A stretch of 45,069 nucleotides of DNA, taken from Bacillus sp. 7884-1 (lineage in GTDB: Bacteria > Bacillota > Bacilli > Bacillales > Cytobacillaceae). The first letter of the stretch is position 1, and every line of letters starts with the position of its first letter. The position numbers and the translations under genes were made by a program. The stretch spans positions 1-45,069 of the forward strand of contig NZ_NPDD01000213.1 in assembly GCF_002272245.1 (NCBI RefSeq). Direction: 5' to 3'. Below are positions 16,615 through 24,907 of this stretch, piece by piece. The notes beneath the pieces are model-generated. The model saw nothing but the letters and a program-made list of their open reading frames with translations. It was not told the DNA's origin and ran no database searches.

Positions 16615-18378
16615 CTAAATTTGTAATTGCTTCAATTCATAAAATTTACCTCTATTAGACATTAGTTCATCGTAGGTACCAAATTCTACACAGCGTCCAT
16701 TTTCAATCACTGCTATTTTATCTGCATTACGAATCGTCGAAAGACGATGGGCTACGATAAATGTAGTCCGGCCGTGACATAAAATATTCAAAGCTTCCTG
16801 AATTCTTTTCTCGGAATGGCTATCTAATGCAGACGTGGCTTCATCTAAAATAATGACCTTTGGGTTCCGAATTAAGGCTCTTGCAATCGATACCCGTTGC
16901 CTTTGACCGCCTGAAAGCTTATCCCCATGTTCACCAATCCTCGTGTTCAACCCTTCAGGAAGCTTCTGAATTACATCCCAGAGGTTTGCAGCAAGGAGGA
17001 CTCTTTCTAGCTCTTCTTCTGTAACAGATGGCATACCATACGTTATATTTTGAAGAATGGTTCCAGAGAATAGAATAGTTGATTGTGGGACTACTGCTAA
17101 ATGCTGTCGAAAAGATCTTAAATCAATGGAGGACATATCATGCCCGTCTAAAAGGATTTTTCCCTCAGTAGGTTGAATAAATCCAATGAGTAAATTTAAG
17201 ATGGTTGATTTACCCGAACCAGATTCTCCGACAAAAGCGACCGTTTCTCCTTGTTTAACCTCTAAGTTAATATCTTGGAGAATCGTTTGATCGCTTTTAG
17301 GATACCGATAACAAATCTGTTGTAAGGAAAAATTTCCATCTACTTGTTTAATTTTTGGTTTATTTTCATGATTTTCTACTTCACCAGCCGTTAATATTTC
17401 GCCAATTGAGTTTACTGATTCTAATCCCTTAGCGATAGTGGGTATTAATGTTATTATACTAGAAACAGAATTTACTACTGTTGTAAAGTAAGTTTGATAC
17501 ATCACCACTTCTCCTGGAGTAATGGAACCACGTAATGCCAAAATACCAGTGAAAACTAAACAAATAATTTGAAAAAGTTGAAAACTAGCCCAACTAACAG
17601 AACCAAATATAGATTGAATGATGTCTAAATGAAACCCTTTTGTTAATATTTGTTGGAATCGGTGATTTAAGCGGCGTACCTCTTGATTCTCTAACGCATG
17701 TGCACGTGCAATGGGTACTAATTCTATCATTTCAATAACACGCGCAGAGGTTTCTTCCATTTCTTGACGAAATTCAGAATTTGAGGTTTTGATTTTTTTA
17801 CGGAAGACAACAATGATAAGAGCTGATATCGGTACAGTTAAGATGAAAAATAGAAATACAGTAGGACTGTTATATAACGTAATGGCTAAGGCCACTAATA
17901 GATTGACAATAATATTTAAACTACTGACAAACACTTGTGAGGAAAGGGTCTGGACAGCTTCAACGTCTCGCATAATTTTAGATTGAAGCCTTCCAGACTG
18001 CATCTCCTTTTGATAGGGAATTGAAAGTTCTTGCAGCTTTTTAATAAGCGAGGCACGCAAACCCGATTCCACGCTGCGAATCGCATAACTATGCAGTTTA
18101 GTGTGATAATAATTTGTTACAATGTTTTGCAGTACTAATATAAACATAATGATCGCATTAAGATATATGGTTTGAATACCACCACCTTTCTGGATAGTAG
18201 CGGCATTGATCACATTCGCAATTGCGATCGGCATTACCCAAGCGGGGATATGCTTGATGATAAAGAAAACTGCTGAATAAAATATTCTTAAGTAGTTTCC
18301 TTTATATAATCCTACTAGTACCTTAAAGGAATTTTTCTGATTTTTGTTATAGATTTGCTGTACAAATGACTCTTCCAT
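16615..18378 (-). CDS. ABC exporter half-transporter (transmembrane domain fused to ATPase)
   Basis: A 587-residue type IV (MsbA/LmrA/BmrA-like) half-transporter, expected to work as a dimer that exports lipids, drugs or peptides. The N-terminal membrane domain (about 20-325) has six hydrophobic segments. The C-terminal ATPase has Walker A GESGSGKST, a Q-loop in LAVVPQSTILFSGT, signature LSGGQRQRVSIARAL, Walker B VIILDEATSALD and H-loop IVAHRLST, all intact. ATG 18378 is preferred to TTG 18387 because GGGAG (18388-18392, complement) lies 9 nt before the ATG. It is too large and has the wrong layout to be the missing ATPase of the sugar importer nearby. Its gene is next to the acetylesterase on the same strand, 43 nt away. 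The substrate is unknown. Confidence 0.9.
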   Translation of the reverse strand: MEESFVQQIYNKNQKNSFKVLVGLYKGNYLRIFYSAVFFIIKHIPAWVMPIAIANVINAATIQKGGGIQTIYLNAIIMFILVLQNIVTNYYHTKLHSYAIRSVESGLRASLIKKLQELSIPYQKEMQSGRLQSKIMRDVEAVQTLSSQVFVSSLNIIVNLLVALAITLYNSPTVFLFFILTVPISALIIVVFRKKIKTSNSEFRQEMEETSARVIEMIELVPIARAHALENQEVRRLNHRFQQILTKGFHLDIIQSIFGSVSWASFQLFQIICLVFTGILALRGSITPGEVVMYQTYFTTVVNSVSSIITLIPTIAKGLESVNSIGEILTAGEVENHENKPKIKQVDGNFSLQQICYRYPKSDQTILQDINLEVKQGETVAFVGESGSGKSTILNLLIGFIQPTEGKILLDGHDMSSIDLRSFRQHLAVVPQSTILFSGTILQNITYGMPSVTEEELERVLLAANLWDVIQKLPEGLNTRIGEHGDKLSGGQRQRVSIARALIRNPKVIILDEATSALDSHSEKRIQEALNILCHGRTTFIVAHRLSTIRNADKIAVIENGRCVEFGTYDELMSNRGKFYELKQLQI

Positions 18379-18421
18379 TGTTTTCAACTCCCTTTAAAGG
18401 TTGAAAAAAGACTGTGTTTCG

Positions 18422-19105
18422 CTATTTTAGTAGGTTTTTTAGAGGTAATTCACTTTGTTTAATTGCCTTGATAATCAATTGAGCCACTGCTTTCGCTCCC
18501 TCTTCATTGAAGTGGGTGTTGTCCGTAATTCCTTCAGGATAGTTTTCGGATTGGCCAGGAGCTACATGCAAATAGTATTTCTTTGATTCCTCATTACCGA
18601 TTTTCCCCATAAACTCATTTGTGATCTTATGTATGTCTAAAACAGGAACTTGGTATTTTTCAGCAAATTGAATCATGGCTTGAGGAAAATCTCCAACTGA
18701 CATGATATCAATACTGTCATCTTCAAATTTTCGGCGAGTGACTGAAGTTAATAATAGTGGATAGGCATTTTTTTGATAAGCCGCCTGAATGAATTGAAAG
18801 AGATTATCTTGGTAATCTCCATAAGGGTGCGTTCCGCGTTCAGGATCTTCTAGTTTTTGATCATTGTGACCAAATTGGATGATGAGGTAATCTCCAGGTT
18901 GAATGCTTTTCTCAATAGCAGCTAAATGACCCTCGTTTATAAATGATTTTGTGCTTCGGCCGTTAATGGCACGATTTTCAATCTTTACATTCTCTTTAAA
19001 GTACGATTGAAATGCTTCCCCCCAGCCTGTTTCTGGACGTTTTTCTGGTAGTTTGATAGCAGCCGTAGAATCTCCTGCTATATAAATGGTTATTTGATTT
19101 TCCAT
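18422..19105 (-). CDS. Rhamnogalacturonan acetylesterase (SGNH/GDSL family, YesT/RhgT-like)
   Basis: A 227-residue cytoplasmic SGNH hydrolase expected to remove acetyl groups from rhamnogalacturonan or pectin oligosaccharides. It has all four blocks: GDSTA (Ser13), a Gly in NGRSTKS, IIQFGHNDQ (block with Asn) and the C-terminal DNTHF near residue 200 that supplies the catalytic Asp and His. There is no signal peptide. ATG 19105 is used because GGGAG (19115-19119, complement) sits 9 nt upstream; the frame runs 60 nt further but that part lacks a ribosome site. Two LacI-type operators lie upstream at 19159 and 19256. They suggest co-control with uxaC, and the neighbours are rhamnogalacturonan genes. 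Confidence 0.88.
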   Translation of the reverse strand: MENQITIYIAGDSTAAIKLPEKRPETGWGEAFQSYFKENVKIENRAINGRSTKSFINEGHLAAIEKSIQPGDYLIIQFGHNDQKLEDPERGTHPYGDYQDNLFQFIQAAYQKNAYPLLLTSVTRRKFEDDSIDIMSVGDFPQAMIQFAEKYQVPVLDIHKITNEFMGKIGNEESKKYYLHVAPGQSENYPEGITDNTHFNEEGAKAVAQLIIKAIKQSELPLKNLLK

Positions 19106-19158
19106 CCGTAATTGCTCCCGTTTTTTAAATTTTCTTATTAATACTTGATAAAAGAATA

Positions 19159-19172
19159 TGTACACGTTAACA
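19159..19172. promoter_or_regulatory. LacI-family operator near the acetylesterase start
   Basis: TGTACACGTTAACA differs from the perfect uxaC operator in two bases of one half-site. It lies 54 nt upstream of the minus-strand esterase start codon. Confidence 0.6.
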
Positions 19173-19255
19173 TTTTTATGTTAAAACAAAAGTAGAGCCC
19201 ATTTACCTTAATATTTGTTTCTGAAATGAGGATATGATTAAATTGTGCGAATAAA

Positions 19256-19269
19256 TGTTAACGTTAACA
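19256..19269. promoter_or_regulatory. Perfect LacI-family operator between the esterase and the AraC-type regulator
   Basis: TGTTAACGTTAACA, identical to both uxaC operators. With the site at 19159 (97 bp away) it brackets the probable minus-strand esterase promoter. It also lies 70 bp before the promoter proposed for the divergent regulator gene. Confidence 0.75.
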
Positions 19270-19338
19270 TTTTACAATTTACTGGTTTTAGTGTCAATGC
19301 ATATAACTTACAAAGATAAAACGCTAGGTTACATAGTC

Positions 19339-19366
19339 TTGTAAATATGGTAATGTAGTTTATTAT
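19339..19366 (+). promoter_or_regulatory. Candidate promoter of the YesS-like regulator gene
   Basis: TTGTAA (19339-19344), a 16-bp spacer, then TATTAT (19361-19366). A cre box begins three bases downstream, a placement suited to CcpA repression. Confidence 0.5.
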
Positions 19367-19368
19367 AA

Positions 19369-19382
19369 CGTAAGCGTTATCA
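19369..19382. promoter_or_regulatory. cre box (CcpA site) upstream of the YesS-like regulator
   Basis: CGTAAGCGTTATCA matches the cre consensus TGWAARCGYTWNCW at 13 of 14 positions. It lies inside a perfect ATAACG-TAAG-CGTTAT palindrome (19365-19380), just downstream of the proposed promoter. Confidence 0.6.
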
Positions 19383-19444
19383 AATTTTTGAAAATTGCAT
19401 TTTTTGAGATATAGTGAATAACAGTTCACCGAAGGGGTGATTTT

Positions 19445-21670
19445 TTGAAAAAAGCAAGAGTATTTTACAAACTATTTATCCCGTTTTTCTTATTGGGAAT
19501 AGGACTTGTTGTGGGGTTCAGCATATTTATCTATAATTCCACGTATCATTCCGTTGAGGAAAGCTTCTTGAAGGATAAGAAAAATTATACAAAACAAATT
19601 CTTTACAATGTTGAACAAAAAGTAAGAACCATCGAGTATGGATATACTGGTTACAGCGCGACTTCCAATTTTGAAGAAATCTTTAAGAATCCTTTGACAG
19701 GAAAAGATTTTGATATTTACCGGGATATCAAAAAAGAGATGAGTTACATAGAAATGATGGGGATAGAAGGCAGTAATCATAGTTTAGTAAGCTTGGAACA
19801 GAACTGGGGAATCATTAACGGTTCTTTGAAAATGCTAACAACGGAAGAAGTTACTGAATACAAAAATACATATATTAACAATGATACCAATAGTCTTTTT
19901 TGGAAACCAATAAAATCTGGAATTGAAATGGTTATGACTTTACCGATGTATAAGAGGGAAAAGTTCGCTTTAGGAATATCGTATATTCCTAGGAGAAGTA
20001 TTGATCAGATTATAGGTGACCAAAATAATATAGTAGAAATTTATAATAAAAAAAATCAATTACTCTATTCTAGTATGATGAAGGATAGGGAAGTAAAAAA
20101 AGGTAGTTTTCAGGATTTTAGTTCAGTCTCTAAGGAAAGTGGGCAAAATGCCAATGTATTAGAAACAGAAGAGGGAAAGAAATATGTCTATATGCAGTCT
20201 GATTATAATCGTTGGCTTTATTTAGTAGAAATAGATGAAAATGAGATTGGCAGCATTATTCAAAATACAAGAGTAGGCCTTTTTATTGTCTCAGCCCTAT
20301 TAATTTTTTTGGTGGGTATTATTTCATATTTGCTGGCATTATCATTCACACGACCGATAAGGAAGATACAGGAAAAATTGGACATTCAGGGAGTACATAA
20401 AAAACAAAATGAACTTTCCTTTTTGGCTGAATCTATCGATAAAATAGTTGGACAAAATGAGCTGTTAACAGCCAGTCTGTCTATTCAAAAACCTCAATTG
20501 GAGACCTTATTTGTTTTAAGCTTATTTAGGAAACGAATCTCTGAAAATGATGTGATGAATCGTTTAGAGCAATTTGGCTACCATTTTGAAGAGGATAAGG
20601 TGTTTTATACAGGATTGATTCAAATTGACAACTTTGATCATCAACAGGTTGGAGATAAAAATCTTTTATTATTGGCTATTAATAATATAGTAGGAGAAAT
20701 TGTTCCTAAGGATGAACGTCTTAATCCGATCGTTTTAAATGATGAAATGCAAGCAACGATCTTTATCTTAGATAAAAGCGACCAAGAACCTGAGCGTCGG
20801 ATCATGAAGTACTATGAAGAAATCCAAGCAGCGGTGAAAAAATCGCTGAATATCATCATTAGTGTTGGTATTAGCCCAATCTATGAATCGTTAATCGATA
20901 GTAAAAGAGCGGTAGATTTAGCAAAAGAATCGCTTCATTACCGAGTAAATGTTGGACCAGAGTCGATTATTTTCTATAATGATATCTCTTCAATGTTAAA
21001 TGATGCGTCCATTTCAAAATTCCCTGTTGAATTACTTAATGAGTTATTGAATTCGATTCGTTCTGGTCATGAGGAAGACGTCATGAACATGGTCGATTTG
21101 CTTGTTGAAGAGATCTTTCGTTTAAATAAAAATCCCATTAGCTTAGGAGTTACATTAATTCGAGTAATAAACGAGCTCGTGCAATTAGGACAACTATTGG
21201 GTGCTGAATCAAAAATCTTTGAAAATATAAAGAAATTGTATCAAGCTGCCATGAATGCCTATTATCCAGAGAAAATTAAGGAAATGTTAATTAACGATTT
21301 AATTAAACCCGTCATTATTAGTACTCACGATAAAACAGAAAGAGGATTTAAATCCTTATCTGAAAAAATCGTATACATTGTACAAATGGAATATGATAAA
21401 GAAATTTCCCTGGATATTATTGCAGATCGATTGCATTACAATCCAAACTATTTAAGCAATGTATTTAAGAAAGAATATGGAGAGAATTTTGTAGACTATC
21501 TAATGAATTATCGTCTACAAATGGCACAATCCTTGTTAAAGGATACCGATTTAGCCATTAAAGAAATTGCTGAACGCTTGCAATATCGGAATTCTCAAAA
21601 CTTTATTCGATTCTTCAAGAAGAAATTAGGAATGACCCCAGGAGATTATCGTAAAGAATATATGCATTAG
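19445..21670 (+). CDS. Membrane-anchored AraC-family regulator (YesS-like)
   Basis: A 741-residue one-component regulator. A first membrane helix (about 11-31) leads to an extracellular Cache-like sensor region (about 35-275). A second helix (about 277-300, LFIVSALLIFLVGIISYLLAL) and a short HAMP-like linker follow. The cytoplasmic part ends in an AraC/XylS double HTH (about 640-738: SLDIIADRLHYNPNYLSNVF and IKEIAERLQYRNSQNFIRFF). B. subtilis YesS, in the rhamnogalacturonan locus, has the same layout and length. It probably senses pectin-derived ligands outside and activates the importer and hydrolase genes; the TGATACCA repeats at 23090 and 23111 are candidate targets. TTG 19445 is chosen because AGGGGTG lies 5-7 nt upstream. 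Confidence 0.9.
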   Translation: MKKARVFYKLFIPFFLLGIGLVVGFSIFIYNSTYHSVEESFLKDKKNYTKQILYNVEQKVRTIEYGYTGYSATSNFEEIFKNPLTGKDFDIYRDIKKEMSYIEMMGIEGSNHSLVSLEQNWGIINGSLKMLTTEEVTEYKNTYINNDTNSLFWKPIKSGIEMVMTLPMYKREKFALGISYIPRRSIDQIIGDQNNIVEIYNKKNQLLYSSMMKDREVKKGSFQDFSSVSKESGQNANVLETEEGKKYVYMQSDYNRWLYLVEIDENEIGSIIQNTRVGLFIVSALLIFLVGIISYLLALSFTRPIRKIQEKLDIQGVHKKQNELSFLAESIDKIVGQNELLTASLSIQKPQLETLFVLSLFRKRISENDVMNRLEQFGYHFEEDKVFYTGLIQIDNFDHQQVGDKNLLLLAINNIVGEIVPKDERLNPIVLNDEMQATIFILDKSDQEPERRIMKYYEEIQAAVKKSLNIIISVGISPIYESLIDSKRAVDLAKESLHYRVNVGPESIIFYNDISSMLNDASISKFPVELLNELLNSIRSGHEEDVMNMVDLLVEEIFRLNKNPISLGVTLIRVINELVQLGQLLGAESKIFENIKKLYQAAMNAYYPEKIKEMLINDLIKPVIISTHDKTERGFKSLSEKIVYIVQMEYDKEISLDIIADRLHYNPNYLSNVFKKEYGENFVDYLMNYRLQMAQSLLKDTDLAIKEIAERLQYRNSQNFIRFFKKKLGMTPGDYRKEYMH

Positions 21671-21725
21671 AAAAAAGATTGCAACACAATTAGCCTGACT
21701 GTAAAAAGTGTGTGCAATTCTTTAA

Positions 21726-21871
21726 GTTGATTTGGCACCCTTTGATTGGAGCGGAAGGTGCGAAGACTCCTGCGGGAGTACGGGGCTGGGGAGACCCCAC
21801 AGGCGCAAAAGCGCCGAGGAGGCTCCCCGGCACGCCCTAAGGTGCGCGAAGCACCTGGAGCGGAAATCAAC
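21726..21871. repeat. Multi-hairpin intergenic repeat, about 146 bp
   Basis: Outer arms GTTGATTT (21726-21733) and AAATCAAC (21864-21871) enclose several GC-rich hairpins: ACTCCTGCGGGAGT, GGGG/CCCC, GGCGC-AAAA-GCGCC and GGTGCGCGAAGCACC. TGGAGCGGAA occurs near both ends. The GC content is far above the surroundings. The pattern (GGAGCGGAA, CTCCTGCGGGAG, GCCGAGGAGGCTC) is one I recall as a dispersed non-coding repeat in many Bacillus genomes; no function is known to me. It lies between the convergent ends of the AraC gene and the minus-strand permease. It codes for no convincing protein. Confidence 0.8.
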
Positions 21872-21939
21872 AGGCACGTTAACAGAGAGAATCAAATATA
21901 GTAAAATTTGGTATTTTTAGATTTAGAAAAATTAAAAAA

Positions 21940-21968
21940 TTGCCGAGAAAAATACCCTTTCTCGACAA
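21940..21968 (-). terminator. Second terminator for the minus-strand permease
   Basis: TTGTCGAGAAA pairs with TTTCTCGGCAA on the minus strand (one mismatch) and is followed there by a T-rich run. It backs up the stronger hairpin at 21970-22000. Confidence 0.5.
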
Positions 21969-21969
21969 C

Positions 21970-22000
21970 AAAAAAAGCTTCTATAGCAGAAGCTTTTTTT
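21970..22000. terminator. Bidirectional terminator
   Basis: AAAAAAAGCTTCT, loop ATAGC, AGAAGCTTTTTTT. A perfect stem with T runs on both strands. It ends the minus-strand permease transcript 12 nt past its stop and can stop read-through from the AraC gene. Confidence 0.85.
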
Positions 22001-22012
22001 GATTGATATATT

Positions 22013-22897
22013 TTATCCTTTTACAGATCCAACTAATGCACCTTTGACGAAGTATTTTTGAACGAATGGGTATGCAATTAACATTGGAACAGTGGCGATT
22101 ACGATAACAGCCATTTTAATCGTTTGTGCAGGCGGTACAACATCTACTGAGGACCCTTCAGCCTGCATACCACTAGATACGATGACAATTTGACGTAATA
22201 ATACTTGTATCGGCCACTTGACAGAATCATTAATGTAAAGAATCGCTGTCATATACGTATTCCAATAGGTGACTGCATAGAACAAAGAAATAGTAGCTAT
22301 TGATGGTAATGCCAGTGGCAGCATGATTTTAACGAAAACACCAAAATCTGTGCAGCCATCCATTTTTGCCGATTCTTCTAAACTATCTGGTAGGGCTTGA
22401 AAAAAGTTTCTCATAATAATTAAGTTGAAAGCGTTTATTGCGACTGGCAATATTAATGACCAATAAGAATCAATTAAACCAACTGATTTAACAACTAAGA
22501 ATGTAGGAATCATTCCACCACTGAAAAGCATGGAGAACACAACGATAAAATTAATGGAATTTCTCCCAATTAGATATTTTCGAGATAAGCCATATGCCAT
22601 TAAAGCTGTGAGAACCATACTAACTAAAGTACCTATACCAGTTACTCCAATGGAAACCGCTAATGACTTAAAGAGGGTAGGCGTTGATAAAATATAGCGA
22701 TAAGCATCCAGAGAAAAAGTACGTGGAAATAAGATAAACTTTCTTGCCACCACTTCCTGAGTGGATGCAAATGAACTTGCGATCACATTGACAAATGGAA
22801 GAAAACAAATAAGGGCAATCAGGATTAGAATGGTTCCATTAATAATAGGAAAGACTAGACCTCCTTTGGTTTTTTTATTCTTTTTCGTTTTCTTCAT
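22013..22897 (-). CDS. Carbohydrate ABC transporter permease (YesQ/LplC-like)
   Basis: A 294-residue inner-membrane permease of the MalG/LplC type (CUT1 family), with six predicted helices. The N-terminus is Lys-rich. The cytoplasmic EAA loop that contacts the ATPase is visible as ESAKMDGCTDFGVFVKIMLPLA. The C-terminus PFVQKYFVKGALVGSVKG is typical of this family. It most likely pairs with the divergent permease at 23223 to import rhamnogalacturonan or pectin oligosaccharides. ATG 22897 is chosen for GAGGAGG (22904-22910, complement) 6 nt upstream. Splitting two partner permeases onto opposite strands is unusual; in B. subtilis yesP and yesQ lie in one operon. Confidence 0.9.
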   Translation of the reverse strand: MKKTKKNKKTKGGLVFPIINGTILILIALICFLPFVNVIASSFASTQEVVARKFILFPRTFSLDAYRYILSTPTLFKSLAVSIGVTGIGTLVSMVLTALMAYGLSRKYLIGRNSINFIVVFSMLFSGGMIPTFLVVKSVGLIDSYWSLILPVAINAFNLIIMRNFFQALPDSLEESAKMDGCTDFGVFVKIMLPLALPSIATISLFYAVTYWNTYMTAILYINDSVKWPIQVLLRQIVIVSSGMQAEGSSVDVVPPAQTIKMAVIVIATVPMLIAYPFVQKYFVKGALVGSVKG

Positions 22898-23015
22898 ATA
22901 AATCCTCCTCGCTTCCAAAATATTAATCTATTTATCTTTTAGTAAGATAAACCAACCTTATCATCACATCCAAATTCCGTATATAATCAATATCCCACTA
23001 TTGAATTAACAGTAA

Positions 23016-23029
23016 AGATAACGCTTTCG
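23016..23029. promoter_or_regulatory. cre box upstream of the minus-strand permease
   Basis: On the minus strand CGAAAGCGTTATCT matches cre consensus at 13 of 14 positions. It lies 119 nt before the permease start, within the 325-bp divergent region 22898-23222. Confidence 0.55.
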
Positions 23030-23053
23030 TGACGAAAAAATTGCATTATAAAG

Positions 23054-23082
23054 TGATAATCACAACTAGTTAAAAATTATCA
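23054..23082. promoter_or_regulatory. Inverted repeat in the divergent permease control region
   Basis: TGATAAT (23054-23060) and ATTATCA (23076-23082) are perfect inverted arms separated by 15 bp. The left arm is also part of GTGATAATCAC. It may be a regulator site, though in such AT-rich DNA it could be chance. Confidence 0.3.
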
Positions 23083-23089
23083 TTATGGT

Positions 23090-23118
23090 TGATACCATGT
23101 TTAAAAACACTGATACCA
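23090..23118. promoter_or_regulatory. Direct repeats TGATACCA spaced 21 bp, candidate AraC-family sites
   Basis: TGATACCA occurs at 23090-23097 and again at 23111-23118, exactly 21 bp apart start to start (two helical turns). AraC-family activators typically bind direct repeats at this spacing, using their two HTH motifs. The region lies between divergent importer genes, and a YesS-like AraC protein is encoded 1.4 kb away. The link is inference. Confidence 0.55.
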
Positions 23119-23126
23119 AAGGGTTT

Positions 23127-23140
23127 TGTAAGCGTAATCA
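23127..23140. promoter_or_regulatory. cre box upstream of the plus-strand permease operon
   Basis: TGTAAGCGTAATCA matches the cre consensus at 13 of 14 positions. It lies 83 nt before the permease start and 9 bp after the second TGATACCA repeat, so repression and activation sites are close together. Confidence 0.6.
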
Positions 23141-23222
23141 TAAAATGATTATGTACGTAATTTTTCATTTTCAGTATGCTTAGAGCAAGAAAGGAAAGCA
23201 AAATGATAAGAGGAGGAAAGAA

Positions 23223-24200
23223 ATGGAAGGTGCTGTGAATCAAAATAATCAACCCTTGCCCATCTTGACTGCAAGGCAGCAAAAAATCAAAAAAAGACAG
23301 AAAATCTTAGCGGGATTAAAAACGAATAAAATCTTATATCTTATGATTTTTCCTGGAGTACTTTATTTCCTTATATTTAAGTACTTACCGATGGCTGGTC
23401 TCATTATTGCTTTTCAAGATTATCAGCCATTCTTAGGGATCTTAGGAAGTCCATGGGTCGGTCTCAAACATTTTATTCGGTTATTTACGGAACCTACTTT
23501 CTTTATGTTATTAAAGAATACATTAATTTTGTTTGCCTTAAATCTTGTAATCTTTTTTCCATTACCGATCATCGTGGCGCTCATGCTGAATGAAGTGAAG
23601 AACAGATATTTTAAAGCAGGAATTCAAACCCTAATTTATATTCCTCACTTTATGTCTTGGGTAATTATTGTTTCCATCTCTTTTATCTTTCTGAATGTGG
23701 ATGGCGGTATTATTAATGAATTTTTAGCATTAATTGGATTGGAGAAAATCAGCTTTTTAACTGCACCTGATTGGACAAGGACCGTTTACATCGCACAAAT
23801 CATCTGGAAAGAATTAGGCTGGTCAACGATCATTTATTTGGCTGCGATTACCGCAGTAGATACTCAATTATATGAAGCAGCTGAAATGGATGGTGCTGGT
23901 CGTCTTCGAAAAACTTGGCATGTTACATTGCCTGCTATTCGTCCTATTATTATCACACTATTAATCTTGAAAATTGGAAGCACCCTTGATCTAGGTTTTG
24001 AACATATGTATCTTTTACTTAACTCATTAAACCGTAGTGTTGCAGAAATTTTCGACACCTATATTTATACAGCAGGTTTAAAGAATGGCCAGTTAAGTTT
24101 CAGTACTGCTGTTGGGTTATTTAAAGGTCTTGTTGGATTGGTATTAGTCATTCTTGCGAATAAATTAGCGAAGAAATTTGGAGAAGATGGCGTGTATTAG
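23223..24200 (+). CDS. Carbohydrate ABC transporter permease (LplB/YesP-like)
   Basis: A 325-residue inner-membrane permease of the LplB/MalF type. A Lys/Arg-rich cytoplasmic N-terminus (about 1-35) leads into six helices, the first starting at LYLMIFPGVLYFLIF. The typical GLIIAFQDYQPF segment follows, and the ATPase-contact EAA loop is EAAEMDGAGRLRKTWHVTLP (about 218-237). The length and motifs match oligosaccharide importers of the LplABC group. The ribosome site is GAGGAGG. It begins a plus-strand unit with a DUF624 protein and a binding lipoprotein. No nucleotide-binding subunit is present; in B. subtilis such importers share MsmX encoded elsewhere. Confidence 0.92.
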   Translation: MEGAVNQNNQPLPILTARQQKIKKRQKILAGLKTNKILYLMIFPGVLYFLIFKYLPMAGLIIAFQDYQPFLGILGSPWVGLKHFIRLFTEPTFFMLLKNTLILFALNLVIFFPLPIIVALMLNEVKNRYFKAGIQTLIYIPHFMSWVIIVSISFIFLNVDGGIINEFLALIGLEKISFLTAPDWTRTVYIAQIIWKELGWSTIIYLAAITAVDTQLYEAAEMDGAGRLRKTWHVTLPAIRPIIITLLILKIGSTLDLGFEHMYLLLNSLNRSVAEIFDTYIYTAGLKNGQLSFSTAVGLFKGLVGLVLVILANKLAKKFGEDGVY

Positions 24201-24220
24201 AGAAAGTTGGAGGGGATATC

Positions 24221-24907
24221 TTGCTGAAATCAGTGGAAAGGTTAAATCACGTTTTAACGATCATCCTTAACTTGGTATACGTGAATTTTTTATGGATACT
24301 CTTTACCATTTTTGGATTAGGTATATTCGGTATTGGCCCCTCCACATATGCCTTGGTTAGTATTTGCAGGCAATGGGTTCGCGGCAACCATAGCCTGTCG
24401 GTTTTAAAAACCTTCTGGAAATATTACAAAGAGAATTTCAAAGAATCTGTCATCATCAGTTGGATATATCTTATAGGTGGAATAGTTTTAATCGTTGATT
24501 TAATGCATGTAGCCAATTGGTATGTTAGGGTAGCTTTATTTGTAATCAGTTTTATCTATTTATTATCACTAGTTTATATCTATCCGATTATGGCTCATTA
24601 TAATTGGAAGGGAATTCTCTTTAAAGTGAAGATGTCTCTACTATTTGGTTTTTCCTGTCTACAATATTCACTTGTTTTATTTTTGGTTACCGGTGTAATT
24701 TATTGGGCAGCAACTACTTTTTTTCCAGGGGTTTTAACCTTTTTAGGTATTAGTTTCTTATTCTATTTGATTACTTGGACAGGTAATCAAGTGTTTACGA
24801 GAATGGAAACGATGGATGCCAAAGAGCTAGAAGAAAATAGTATTTACCACAATGCAAAGGAGAATTGGGATGAAAAAACAAATGGTATCAAAGTTAGCGG
24901 GTGTTAG
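24221..24907 (+). CDS. DUF624 membrane protein (YesL/YesV-like)
   Basis: A 228-residue membrane protein with about five hydrophobic helices. It carries the DUF624-type N-terminal pattern VNFLWILFTIFGLGIFGIGPS, followed by an Arg/Trp-rich loop (ICRQWVRGNHSLSVLKTFWKYY). DUF624 proteins recur beside oligosaccharide ABC importers, as YesL and YesV do in B. subtilis, and probably assist importer function or assembly; the biochemical role is not known. The start is TTG 24221, with GGAGGGG 5-11 nt upstream. The last 38 nt overlap the lipoprotein gene, whose ribosome site lies inside this one. Confidence 0.85.
   Translation: MLKSVERLNHVLTIILNLVYVNFLWILFTIFGLGIFGIGPSTYALVSICRQWVRGNHSLSVLKTFWKYYKENFKESVIISWIYLIGGIVLIVDLMHVANWYVRVALFVISFIYLLSLVYIYPIMAHYNWKGILFKVKMSLLFGFSCLQYSLVLFLVTGVIYWAATTFFPGVLTFLGISFLFYLITWTGNQVFTRMETMDAKELEENSIYHNAKENWDEKTNGIKVSGC

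Noticed and set aside
16615..18378. Reading the ABC protein as the missing ATPase of the sugar importer
   Set aside because: It is a fused membrane-ATPase half-transporter of exporter type, not a free importer ATPase with a regulatory C-terminal domain.
21875..21884. CACGTTAACA just after the repeat, resembling a LacI operator half
   Set aside because: Only one half-site, located between convergent gene ends with no promoter to control.
21667..21920. Two short frames over the GC-rich repeat
   Set aside because: Pro/Arg/Gly-rich translations of palindromic DNA; the region is explained as a non-coding repeat.
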